Below are positions 10,913 through 21,639 of a stretch of DNA of 64,000 nucleotides, in pieces. The notes under the pieces were generated by a model that worked only from the letters and a program-made list of their open reading frames with translations, searched no databases and was not told the DNA's origin. Source of the DNA: Spongospora subterranea f. sp. subterranea (taxonomy: Eukaryota; Endomyxa: Phytomyxea; Phytomyxea; Plasmodiophorida). Position numbers and translations under genes: made by a program. Location of the stretch: NCBI GenBank assembly GCA_049724395.1, contig JAUGWO010000189.1, positions 20,539-84,538 on the forward strand, written 5' to 3'. The stretch's first letter is position 1; every line of letters starts with the position of its first letter.

Positions 10913-12286
10913 GTTAGTCTGGCGGGACCCCGCATACCTACAGACTGTAGTACAGTTGGGGTTTCTGCGGAGCAAGGTCGCCGCGTCAAAAACGCGCGGA
11001 AATGAAGTTTCGTAGCGCTTGTCCAACGGTTGGCAAAAAATCCTGGTGGTGTAGCGCCGAATATGCCAATACGGTGTACACATGCGCACGGAAAATCGGG
11101 CGCGCAAATTCTCACAGCGGCACATTCAAATTAATTTCAAATTTGTTGACCCCACCGCAATCAATGGCGAGCCATTGTGGCCAGAATGGCTTCTGCAGGA
11201 GCTCAACTCAGACGATGACCTCGGATGGTTATGTTCATCAAGTGAGGACAATGATATGGGTCTAATATGAGGCTCCAGGCCTGGCCGGATACCCAATAAA
11301 AACAGACAAAGATCAGATGCTGCTGACAGGTTGCATCGTGATTATTTTTGCGACGGGCCCGTGTGCTGCAGCAGCGATTTCGGGCGTCGCTTCCGTATGC
11401 AATCGAATTTATTCAAGAGATTAATTGATCGGTGTCTGCAGGCAAACCCTTTTTTTGACCTGCGATCAGACGCTTGTGGCAAAATGGGGTTCAACAGTCA
11501 CCAGAAACTCACTGCCGCTCTCAAAATGATGGCGTATGGCGGCTCAGCTGACTCTCTTGATGAGTCGATGCGAATGGGAGGCCTACTATTTTGGAGTCAC
11601 TAAGGCAGTTTACTCGAACGATAATATCTGAGTTCGGCGAAGAATATTTGCGAGCTCCAACCGAAGTGGACATGGAACGCATCCTCAGGACCAATGCATG
11701 TCGTGGGTTCCCTGGAATGCTGGGCAGCGTAGATTGCATGCACTGGCGTTGAAAGAATACTCCAAATGCATGGTCTGGTCAGTTCAAGGGCAAAGAAAAA
11801 TGTCCCACAATCGTTGCAGAAGCTGTTGCCAGCTACAATTTATGGTTTGGCATCTGTATTTTGACATGAAGGTTCAAATAATGACATCAACGTCCTAAAT
11901 CGTTCACCATTTTTTACAAATCTAATGCAAAGCTTAACTCCACACATTGCTTATATCATCAACGGCCACCACCAGAATGGCTACTTCCTGGCCGATGGAA
12001 TATATCCCCTGTGGTCAGTGTTTTTCAAACGTTCCCAACCCTCAAAGAGCTAAGCACAAAAACTTTGCTGCTGCCCATGAGGCTGCTCGGAAAGATGTCG
12101 AGAGAGCGTTTGGCGTACTTCAAGCAAGGTTCCACATCATTGACCGATGAACGGGACAATTACATGCTGACAAACGATTATCTGCTCAATGACGCAGCAT
12201 ATTCTGGCATCGACAACAAGCTATTCTTAAGACAAGTAAATGACACGGGCAGCAATGCGTTCAAATGTCAATGTGAACCGACACAA

Positions 12287-14781
12287 TGTAGTGTTTTTTT
12301 GGCCAAAAAAGTACTCTATCGGCAGGAACGCCTCGGTATTGGAGTAGCCAGTTGTAAGAAAGGTTTGGAAAAAGGATTGTATTAAGTAGAGAGAGGGAGA
12401 TTTACGCATCCTGCGATCCGAAGCTTAGTTCGCGCTACTCGTTCAAATTGAGAGTTAGGTGCAATTTGTCCAGTGTATGTTGCTTGAAAGGTATACCAGG
12501 AAAGAAAGGATTGAAAAGAATCATGAGATTCTTGTAAAACGGAAGTGAGGGGACAAGTAGATAATCGAACCTTTGAACAGCGTCAACAATTGGATACGCC
12601 TCTTTCTCCGGAATCGCCCATCTCAATGCGGGACCTTTAAAGGAAAGAACTGAAAAAGCCAAAGGTTCATGACATTGCTCGGATAATGGTTTGCGAAGTT
12701 CGCTGGGGTGAACTTGCGTTATTAATATAGACTATGACTTTGCAGAGGCGCCAGTAAAAATACAGCGAATTGAATCTTCACGTGCATGTGCTAAAGTTGC
12801 AGAATGAGATATTACGTTGATGGTGGCTTTAAAGGAGTCTTCATGGATTGAATCCCATTCAAGAAAAGATATCGGAATCTTACGGGCAGCGAACTTGTTG
12901 CGTTTCTTTGCTCCAACCATAAGTTTTTCGAGTAATTGTTGAAGGGGCTGGATGAGCGGTTCGAATTCAGGAATATGTGAACTTAGCCACGTAGATGCAC
13001 ATATAAATTGCATTGAATCAGCAGCGATGCTTGGAACGGGCATGTTGGTGAATGCAGATATCCTCGAAGGACCATGACTGCAACCGTGTTCTGAATAGAT
13101 TTTTCCACAATATTTGGCTTCAAGTAGGTAGAAAGAGCATCGTGAAGCGTTCAACTTAAGACCAAATTCACGACATTGAACGGAAACTCATCTGATAATC
13201 AAAAGCAATGATTCTGGTGTTGGAGAATATGCCAAAAGATCGTCAACCAAATCAGAAGTTGGTTCATCGATAAACACTTCGGAATATCTGATCCATGCCA
13301 CGCTGGATTGCGAAAACAGAATTGGTGTTTGCCTTGCGGTAAACGACACGGGATAACAATTCCGAACGGTGTCATCATGGATTGAGATTCTAAAGCACCA
13401 GCAATGGGAAACTACCAGAAACCCTTGAAAGCGCCAAAAAACGGGGTGAACGCGAGAGGTGGATAAATATGTGCCAGTCATACTCAAATACGGCATCGGC
13501 CAAACCAAACGTTTAAGAAATGAATTAGGTACTTGCCGATCAACGACTGACCGAAGACTTCGATTGGTCCCAGATTTATAAACGCAAAACTCGGGGGAGG
13601 CCCATTGAGAATGCGGGTTCTTGCACACAAATCCAAATTCAATGAGTTGGCGAAAATATCAAGACAAAAAGTCAGCATGAATAGGTATGTGTCGTCGGGG
13701 TTTGCACAAAAAAGGAACCGCGTCTTCCTTTAACTCTAGTATAACAGGTTCGACCTTGATCGGAGGATCTGGACCTAACGTGACTCGGAATATATGTCGA
13801 AATTCATCAATGTACTTCAAAAGATTTACAATAAATTCGGGAGGAGCAATGCGTGCAGCTTCCGTAACACGTAGATCAAGAGCTTCGTTGACCTCATCTT
13901 GATTTAAAACAGAGACACTGCTGTCATCGACGTCATCGAGTTCAAAATGTTCCGAACGATATAAAAATATCAGTGGTATCAGTGACCTGATAACCTGTTT
14001 TTCCCAGCTCGCAGAGTTGCTATTCAACATCAATTCCCAAACATAGAAGTGACGGACGACCTAAAAGTACTTCCGGAATACCACAATTTAGAACATGAAC
14101 CCAATGGTTGTGGACAGTGACAGGACCGGCAATAGTGTGGATCACGATGTCAACCAGGATAAGAGATAATGATTTGTTGATGGCTCCGTCAGCGATGTTA
14201 AATCGTACATGTTCCTTACGAATTTGAGGGGCTACCATCACGTAAGTGATTCCATGTATTATCGCCAATGACGGTATGATCAGCACCGTCATCAATGGCT
14301 GTGGAAGGTCTGTATGATGTAGTACCTGCAATAATCTCAACGGACTCAATAACCTTGATGGTGGCATTGTTGTCAACATACAATATTATATAATAGAGAT
14401 AAATTAATTACATCTCGAAGTGGGGCCGATTGAAGTTGATGCGCTTCATGGCAGCATTTTATCTGGTGACATCTGTAGTGTACCTGTCTCATAAAGAAAG
14501 GAATGATATGATGGACTAACGCGAGTATGGCGTTGATTCTGACGATGTGATGATTGAAAGTACCGAGGCGTTCCTGCCGATAGAGCACTTTTGGCCAAAA
14601 AACACTATGGTGGTTGATGTGCGGGAAGACAACATTCCATGGTGTTTTTTGGCCAAAAGTACTCTATTGCAGAGCCGTCTCGGTACTGGAGTAGCCAGTT
14701 GTAAGAAAGGGTTTGGAAAAAAGGATTGTATTAAATAGAGAGAGGGAGATTCAGGCATCCTGCGATCCGAAACTTACTACA
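12287..14781 (-). mobile_element. Small Ty3/gypsy element with both LTRs (fossil)
   Basis: Flanked by the 5-bp target duplication CACAA (12282-12286 and 14782-14786). The outer ends are TGTAGTG and TACTACA. LTR sequence shared by both ends includes TTGGCCAAAA, GGAGTAGCCAGTTGTAAGAA and GCATCCTGCGATCCGAA. The interior carries, on the minus strand, protease-like (about 14020-14370), reverse-transcriptase (about 13190-14030) and RNase H-junction (about 12730-13150) segments. Gag and integrase are not seen, so it is internally deleted as well as broken at many points. The LTRs differ noticeably, so it is not recent. Confidence 0.8.
14559..14689. repeat. Long inverted repeat at the 5' LTR
   Basis: About 47 bp at 14559-14605 (AGTACCGAGGCGTTCCTGCC, then TTTTGGCCAAAAAACAC) is nearly the reverse complement of 14643-14689, separated by about 37 bp. 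Only one arm is present in the LTR at 12287, so the second arm arose by local inverted duplication or a second partial LTR in opposite orientation. Confidence 0.75.
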
Positions 14782-15145
14782 CACAAGCAGTTACAAGGTG
14801 ATCTTGTCGAACATTTGTGGGCTCTACACGGCGATCGTGACGAATAAACGACGGATAATTTCAATATGTGCAGGATTAGCTATGCGCATGCGCCAGACGA
14901 ATTCCAAAATATTCTGCCTCATTAAACAGGAGAGAAAAAACCAAGTGTATATAGATCGATGTTTTAAAGCGAGTCCGATTGCTTGTTGCGAAGACGCTTC
15001 ATGGACTCTTGACGCTTCAGATTAAAAAATTCTTTGCTCAGATCGGAGTCGATCCATGGCAAACAACGTAATGCCTATTTGATTCTTAAAAAGCCTGTCC
15101 TTTTCTTCTGCAGCCAACACCGAACGATCGCGTTGCAAATTTATG

Positions 15146-15560
15146 TCAGGAGGCGTTTTTCAGTTCCCCGGCAGCTAATTTTGCCTTCTTGTTACTAATT
15201 AGTCGCTGTGGAGTGCTGTGGGTTTCCGTATTGTCGCTGGACTGTTGTGATGGACGAAATTCGACTGTCTTCTTTCCTAACAGATTGGTGTAGGAGCACC
15301 ATTTTGGAGATTTGCGTAGAAGTTCCCACAAACTCATTGAGGTGAAAGCAAGATTGTTTTGGACATGTCTTCAAAGCGACACAAGGCTTCTTTTGTGTAG
15401 TCTTCTGGAGACAAGCCGGAGTGCTCCTCATTGTGTACACGCTGGTAAAATTTCAAAACCACCTGGAATGCAATGATGACGCTGTACTGTAATCGGAGCC
15501 GTTGGTTCAATCCCCATATTGAACCGGTCTTCAACCCTGGACAAAATGTCCTCCGTTTAC
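15146..15560 (-). pseudogene. Trihelix/NAM-associated-like protein, possibly the PIF accessory protein
   Basis: On the minus strand the frames read FYQRVHNEEHSGLSPEDY, LNEFVGTSTQISKM, then LLRKSPKWCSYTNLLGKK and ending LISNKKAKLAAGELKNAS. This order (aromatic helix residues, then W/L-x-LLRxSPKW, then a K-rich PxxxKKAK tail) is that of plant-like and oomycete NAM-associated or trihelix proteins, which commonly accompany PIF/Harbinger transposases as DNA-binding partners. Two frame changes break it. It is convergent with the PIF transposase ending at 14847, fitting a single two-gene element. Its 5' end runs straight into the 36-bp minisatellite. Assignment is by remembered family pattern, not a search. 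Confidence 0.5.
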
Positions 15561-17829
15561 ATTGCCACCAACAACGACGACGTTTCCTCAGTTTACATTG
15601 CCACCAACAACGACGACGTTTCCTCAGTTTACATTGCCACCAACAACGACGACGTTTCCTCAGTTTGCATTGCCACCAACAACGACGACGTTTCCTCAGT
15701 TTACATTGCCACCAACAACGACGACGTTTCCTCAGTTTACATTGCCACCAACAACGACGACGTTTCCTCCCGTTTACATTGCCACCAACAACGACGACGT
15801 TTCCTCCCTTTACATTGCCACCAACAACGACGACGTTTCCTCAGTTTACATTGCCACCAACAACGACGACGTTTCCTCAGTTTACATTGCCACCAACAAC
15901 GACGACGTTTCCTCAGTTTACATTGCCACCAACAATGACGACGTTTCCTCCCTTTACATTGCCACCAACAACGACGACGTTTACATTGCCACCAACAACG
16001 ACGACGTTTACATTGCCACCAACAACGACGACGTTTCCTCAGTTTACATTGCCACCAACAACGACGACGTTTCCTCAGTTTACATTGCCACCAACAACGA
16101 CGACGTTTCCTCAGTTTACATTGCCACCAACAACGACGACGTTTCCTCAGTTTACATTGCCACCAACAACGACGACGTTTCCTCAGTTTACATTGCCACC
16201 AACAACGACGACGTTTCCTCCGTTTACATTGCCACCAACAACGACGACGTTTCCTCAGTTTACATTGCCACCAACAACGACGACGTTTCCTCAGTTTACA
16301 TTGCCACCAACAACGACGACGTTTCCTCAGTTTACATTGCCACCAACAACGACGACGTTTCCTCAGTTTACATTGCCACCAACAACGACGACGTTTCCTC
16401 AGTTTACATTGCCACCAACAACGACGACGTTTCCTCAGTTTACATTGCCACCAACAACGACGACGTTTCCTCAGTTTACATTGCCACCAACAACGACGAC
16501 GTTTACATTGCCACCAACAACGACGACGTTTCCTCAGTTTACATTGCCACCAACAACGACGACGTTTCCTCAGTTTACATTGCCACCAACAACGACGACG
16601 TTTCCTCAGTTTACATTGCCACCAACAACGACGACGTTTCCTCCGTTTACATTGCCACCAACAACGACGACGTTTCCTCCGTTTACATTGCCACCAACAA
16701 CGACGACGTTTCCTCCATTGCCACCAACAACGACGACGTTTCCTCAGTTTACATTGCCACCAACAACGACGACGTTTCCTCAGTTTACATTGCCACCAAC
16801 AACGACGACGTTTCCTCAGTTTACATTGCCACCAACAACGACGACGTTTCCTCCCTTTACATTGCCACCAACAACGACGACGTTTCCTCAGTTTACATTG
16901 CCACCAACAACGACGACGTTTCCTCAGTTTACATTGCCACCAACAACGACGACGTTTCCTCCCAGTTTACATTGCCACCAACAACGACGACGTTTCCTCA
17001 GTTTACATTGCCACCAACAACGACGACGTTTCCTCAGTTTACATTGCCACCAACAACGACGACGTTTCCTCCCAGTTTACATTGCCACCAACAACGACGA
17101 CGTTTCCTCAGTTTACATTGCCACCAACAACGACGACGTTTCCTCAGTTTACATTGCCACCAACAACGACGACGTTTCCTCAGTTTACATTGCCACCAAC
17201 AACGACGACGTTTCCTCCGTTTACATTGCCACCAACAACGACGACGTTTCCTCAGTTTACATTGCCACCAACAACGACGACGTTTCCTCAGTTTACATTG
17301 CCACCAACAACGACGACGTTTCCTCAGTTTACATTGCCACCAACAACGACGACGTTTCCTCAGTTTACATTGCCACCAACAACGACGACGTTTCCTCAGT
17401 TTACATTGCCACCAACAACGACGACGTTTCCTCAGTTTACATTGCCACCAACAACGACGACGTTTCCTCCGTTTACATTGCCACCAACAACGACGACGTT
17501 TCCTCAGTTTACATTGCCACCAACAACGACGACGTTTCCTCAGTTTACATTGCCACCAACAACGACGACGTTTCCTCCGTTTACATTGCCACCAACAACG
17601 ACGACGTTTCCTCCGTTTACATTGCCACCAACAACGACGACGTTTCCTCAGTTTACATTGCCACCAACAACGACGACGTTTCCTCAGTTTACATTGCCAC
17701 CAACAACGACGACGTTTCCTCAGTTTACATTGCCACCAACAACGACGACGTTTCCTCAGTTTACATTGCCACCAACAACGACGACGTTTCCTCAGTTTAC
17801 ATTGCCACCAACAACGACGACGTTTCCTC
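15549..17829. repeat. 36-bp minisatellite, 64 copies
   Basis: I counted 64 copies of the core TTGCCACCAACAACGACGAC followed by GTTTCCTCAGTTTACA. Most units are 36 bp. Three consecutive junctions near 15960-16020 and one at 16500 use a shortened 24-bp unit; one near 16715 is also short; one junction (15768) is 37 bp and two (16957, 17069) are 38 bp. Third-position variants of the linker (CTCAG, CTCCG, CTCCC) are scattered. All three forward frames stay open for hundreds of codons, and these should not be annotated as proteins. Confidence 0.98.
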
Positions 17830-18800
17830 CTTGGTCGCTGACTGTGAAAGAGATAGTAAAACGCTTATGAGATGTCCCACCCTTCTTAAGGAGGACATTA
17901 CGGTTTCTTTTGGTGATTATGGTCCATGACGGCTTGGTCTCAAAATATCTTAGGACTTGGTCCATATTGAAAATATTTTCGGCTTTGACCTCATGCAGAT
18001 CGATTAAAGACTGAACTTGCTGGATGAACCCAGTACAGATCGCAGGTGCATCGACAGAAAGCTGGCGGCTGGATGTTTGACGTCGGCTTACAAAATTATT
18101 TCTGTTTTTGAAATTAGCGCACCAGGCGGGTGATGCACGGAACACTTCGCAGGCCTCTTCGCCGTCGAAACCGTATCTGCCCCCGCTGCATTCACTTTCG
18201 CCACCTTCTTGGTGCAGCTCCTTATAGACACGGCGAGCTTTGGCACAAATATATTGATTTTTGACACGAAATCATAATGTGCTCCAAGAGCCCAAGACCC
18301 ATATCCTTTTAAATATCCCTGCTGATTTAGGTACCATACAGGTCGGCAACAGGAATTTATAAAAACTTCGCGAGGCTAAATATAGATAGGTCTAGCATAC
18401 CATTTAGCGTAACCGTTGGACAGACAGTGCGGGAACTCTACCAGACCAGTCTCGACCCGGCCAATTTTCAACAAATCGAAAGCTATTTATAGAACCCCTC
18501 TGGAATGAACTTCTCTTTCTGTTTATATAGAGTTTATGCACCAGTCGATTAAACCCACTTCGTCGAGGTTTACCAACCGAGCATTCCTGCGGTGAGCATG
18601 TAAACGAGTACAGTTCCCTTGTGATGCCCCGCTTACGAAGTTGGAAATGTACTGCTGCTGCTGCGGCTGCAAGACGACGACAAGGAAACTTGCTTGACGC
18701 AACAAACTAAGAACATGGGTCACTGTACCTCGTTGAAGATCTTTGCAGTTCAGATTTCCACTTCCGTGCAAGTCACGGGAGCGGCCAATGCAGTTTGAGC
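17830..18800 (-). mobile_element. pogo-like DDE transposon relic, N-terminal half
   Basis: Reading on the minus strand, a DNA-binding segment (LVNLDEVGLIDWCINSI, about 18530-18600) is followed by FRASPAWCANFKNRN, RRQTSSRQLSVDAPA, ENIFNMDQVLRYFE and GGTSHKRFTISFTVS. This is the order of a pogo/jerky-type transposase: CENP-B-like helix-turn-helix, then the first DDE Asp in the NMDQ motif. The catalytic domain is cut off by the minisatellite directly after TVSDQGG. Further disruptions lie between 18150 and 18530. It is an immobile remnant. Confidence 0.7.
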
Positions 18801-18899
18801 GAAATTAGCGATGAACAGATCAGGGATTGAGCATGAACAAGATAACCGTTCTGATATTCGGCCCTTGGGCCAAATTGTTTTGAAAAGGAGATACACAGG

Positions 18900-19640
18900 A
18901 AACAGTGACCGTTCAGTTTGCAGAAGAGAAGTTGAGCGGCGAAAGACTACATATGGCTAAGCAGCTAGAAACAATCAGTGCAAGAATGTGCGACGAGGAC
19001 ATTATGATGTCGCCCCAGCTGGGACAGGAACATGATTGTGAAACCCTTAATGGACATCCTATTCGCTTTGCATTGCGATTAACGCTTGCCAGTTATAATT
19101 GATGAAAAGCGGATAGGATTTCAATTAAGGCAATCATTGAGTAAAGATTGTGCTCAGCCAGCACACACCAACAGATGCCAAACGACTTCGCCAAGACACA
19201 GGTTTATCCAGAGCCTAATAGCGAAACGCTGTGATCGAGTTGGGTTGCTTCATCTAGACCAACACTGTTATATCTGTCACGACCCTCATCCTTCTGAGAA
19301 CCGACGAGAACATATGGCGAACAAAGCAGGGGAGAGATTCATTGGCTTTAGTCCGATTATGAGGAGTCATTTCTAGCCCGCCTGACATCATTACCGTGTT
19401 CCGCTACTCTCCAATGCACTCAACTCGCTCGTTTGTTAAGAAATATTTCAACTTTGTCGCATTCAGGTTCTCCAGTAATGTGGTTGGGATACGGTTCACG
19501 CCCTTTGTTTTCTGAAAATGACAGACTCTCTAATTCAGATGATCAAACTGAGCTCAGGTCAATCACGATTGACGACAGTGTTTGTTCCCAGACAAAAAAT
19601 GTTCGTCCTTAGTCCACGGACCGAGGACGACTCGATCTAC
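18900..19640 (+). repeat. Family P repeat, second copy, joined to the secreted-gene cassette
   Basis: 18950-19320 matches 6890-7270 and 19410-19600 matches 8280-8460, but about 900 bp present in the 7-8 kb copy is missing here. It runs directly into the conserved upstream block of the 19694 gene, without the SINE found before 9055. The frame MAKQLETISARMCDEDIMMS is shared by both copies. Confidence 0.65.
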
Positions 19641-19693
19641 GCAGTCCGTGCGGAGATTATCGTTGACAATTTCCAGAATCTATTTCGGTTTCA

Positions 19694-20703
19694 ATGTTGG
19701 ACTTGCTATTATTCGCCACTCTCACGACCATTGCATGTTCGTGTCCAGACAATGGACCCAAAACAGTCCGCGCTCCCTCTTCACCATTATCTGTGTTATC
19801 TCCCCCGTTCTATTCCAATTCCGCTTTCTCCTTCGCTCAAGTCTCTCATGACCAGGATTCCTCACAAACTAATCTACCTGTCCAATCGTCCCTCCCCAGT
19901 ACCGTTGAACCTCAACCAGCGTGTGCTTCTGATCAATCCTCCTTTGACCCTGACCAATTACCTCATGATGACATTTTTCACCAATTTAGTGACTACTCAC
20001 AGGCCGATGCTTTCCACCCGACGTTGCAATTCAAAATAGCCATCCTCAAACATCGAATGGATGTGTCCTTCTGCCACTATGTCGCCATAATCTGTGATGC
20101 CTATCACGATATTAGTTCAAATACCCAAAGTCTTTATCAGGATTTGATCAAACGTTTTCGACTTGATATTGCGGAGGCGGAGAAAGAATTGTGTCAAAAT
20201 TGGTTCAATCTGGCTGTCCGCTTGCTGCGACAAATCTATGGTCGTCTGCCTCGACGTGGTGTCGACGTTATCAAACGAGCACTCGCACAGCGTTTTGGTC
20301 CAGATAATGGCAATGTGATTTCTTTGGTATATCGTAAACGCTCTGGTAAAGCCTTTCAAAATCTTGTGCGGAGAGTGAATGAACCCGACTTCCACATGTA
20401 TATCATTTCTTGAATGCGTTTTTGACTCATTTGTCATCATTCCCCCTTCTTCTTGAATATATCAGATCCAACTTTTCTCCTGACCAGCAACCGAGTGCCT
20501 ACGTCCTGGACGATGCTGTCATGATTCATGTTCGTGGATGTCAGAACACTGCATTCGCCCGGCTTTGGAATAAGAGACATGAACTCCTATCCGAAAACAA
20601 CAAATTCTTGCTCCAACTCCAACTTGCTTTCACAAACTTCAAGCTCCCAGATTGTCCAAACGATAATCAAAGGTTGTCCATTGATAAACACTTAAAGTAT
20701 TGA
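19694..20703 (+). pseudogene. Secreted-family member, frameshifted near-copy of 9055
   Basis: The start at 19694 gives a signal peptide identical to that of 9055 (MLDLLLFATLTTIACS). The frame is open for 239 residues and stops at 20411-20413; the rest of the domain continues in another frame (20410-20703: FLNAFLTHLSSFPLL to LSIDKHLKY). Comparison with 9055 shows a small indel around 20395-20405, where the parent reads NFDISDFLNAF. A segment of about 50 bp before HPTLQFKI is also missing. A truncated secreted product is possible, but the simplest reading is a recent pseudogene. Confidence 0.75.
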
Positions 20704-21605
20704 GTCAAATTTTGTCACAATATCGATTAAATTTCACAGAATGTGCAAAAAATTAATGTAGCCAATGGCAGGATGAAACCTGTATCAGACGAACACCAAA
20801 TAATTAAACTACTCTGTAGCACTGCATCATCCTTTCGTACGAATTACGATTGATTGTCATATCGCAATTACAGTGATATCGCTGCATTACTTGGTATAAC
20901 ATCAGTCCAGAAAACCCCACAACCGCTACCGCTCTCTTCTGGGCGATTTCGCGTTTGCAGACTGCTTGAGCATTGTCCTTGCGGTCAAACGATCATTGAC
21001 CGATGATTTCCAGTTGCAAGGATTGGATTTGTGTCAGAAGTATTCGACCGATTGATGACAATAATCAGACTGGTTATGGGCGATAATGCTCTCAATAACG
21101 TCAATTGCTTCATTAGTGAGACCATGTTGAACATTTCCGGCAGCACAAAAACTATTGCATTGTGAAAATATTCGGTTAGGAAATCTGTTGAATAGAGGTC
21201 CATCGTTGACCATGATTACTGTACCGCCCTTGGGTGAACAAGATGAGACAAGATCAGTAAATGAACTGTTATGACACACACTAATCTGATTTCCAAATTC
21301 TGTAGAGCGATTTAAAGTCATTTTTGATGATGTCGGGCCCGTTTCCACGTCGCATCAAAATCTGGAAATCCCTGCGATAATGTTGAAGAGTCAATAAATT
21401 TCGAGAAGGGGTTTGTTCGGGGACCCTCTATGGATCAATCGAATAATCTCGATCCTGATAAGCCATTTTAATCGCAAATCATTGATGAACGTTAAAAAAA
21501 AAATAGGCCTCATTATTGCTGGACTTTATTGGTTCCTGTTCCGAAATCACATCATTGACTGTAAAATCCGACACAGATTTATCGGAACACCCTTCATCAT
21601 AATGA
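20704..21605 (+). repeat. Cassette 3' tail, unoccupied copy
   Basis: It aligns with 10120-10912 through GTAGCCAATGGCAGGATGAA (about 20758) to CATTGACTGTAAAATCCGAC (about 21553). It has about 150 bp (around 20790-20935) not present in the 10-kb copy but partly shared with 31960-32090. It provides the empty-site comparison that fixes the left end of PIF element 1. Confidence 0.8.
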
Positions 21606-21639
21606 TCTGTTTATTCCACCTATAGCGAATCCGAAAGCA

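Larger units (their letters stand above)
10913..14847 (+). mobile_element. PIF/Harbinger element 1, interrupted by a gypsy insertion
   Basis: The left edge is set by comparison with the unoccupied 21.6-kb cassette copy. The transposase begins near 11160. Around 11370-11570 it reads FRMQSNLFKRL and AYGGSADSLDESMRMG, a PIF nuclease N-terminal signature, and near 11985 and 12080 FLADGIYP and ARKDVERAFGVLQARF. The coding sequence is cut at 12281-12286, and its C-terminal end (LQGDLVEHLWALHGD, stop at 14845) lies beyond the gypsy element. Several frameshifts separate the pieces, so it is inactive. PIF transposases cut DNA with a DDE nuclease and need a Myb/trihelix-type partner; a candidate lies at 15146-15560 on the other strand. 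Confidence 0.8.

Noticed and set aside
15549-17829. CRISPR-like array
   Set aside because: Units are contiguous with no unique spacers, and the context is eukaryotic.
15473-17929. ORFs of 818, 759 and 262 codons in the 36-bp array as repeat proteins
   Set aside because: All three forward frames are open because the unit lacks stops in any of them and frames rotate at odd-length units. Flanking parts of the ORFs match nothing and overlap transposon sequence on the other strand.
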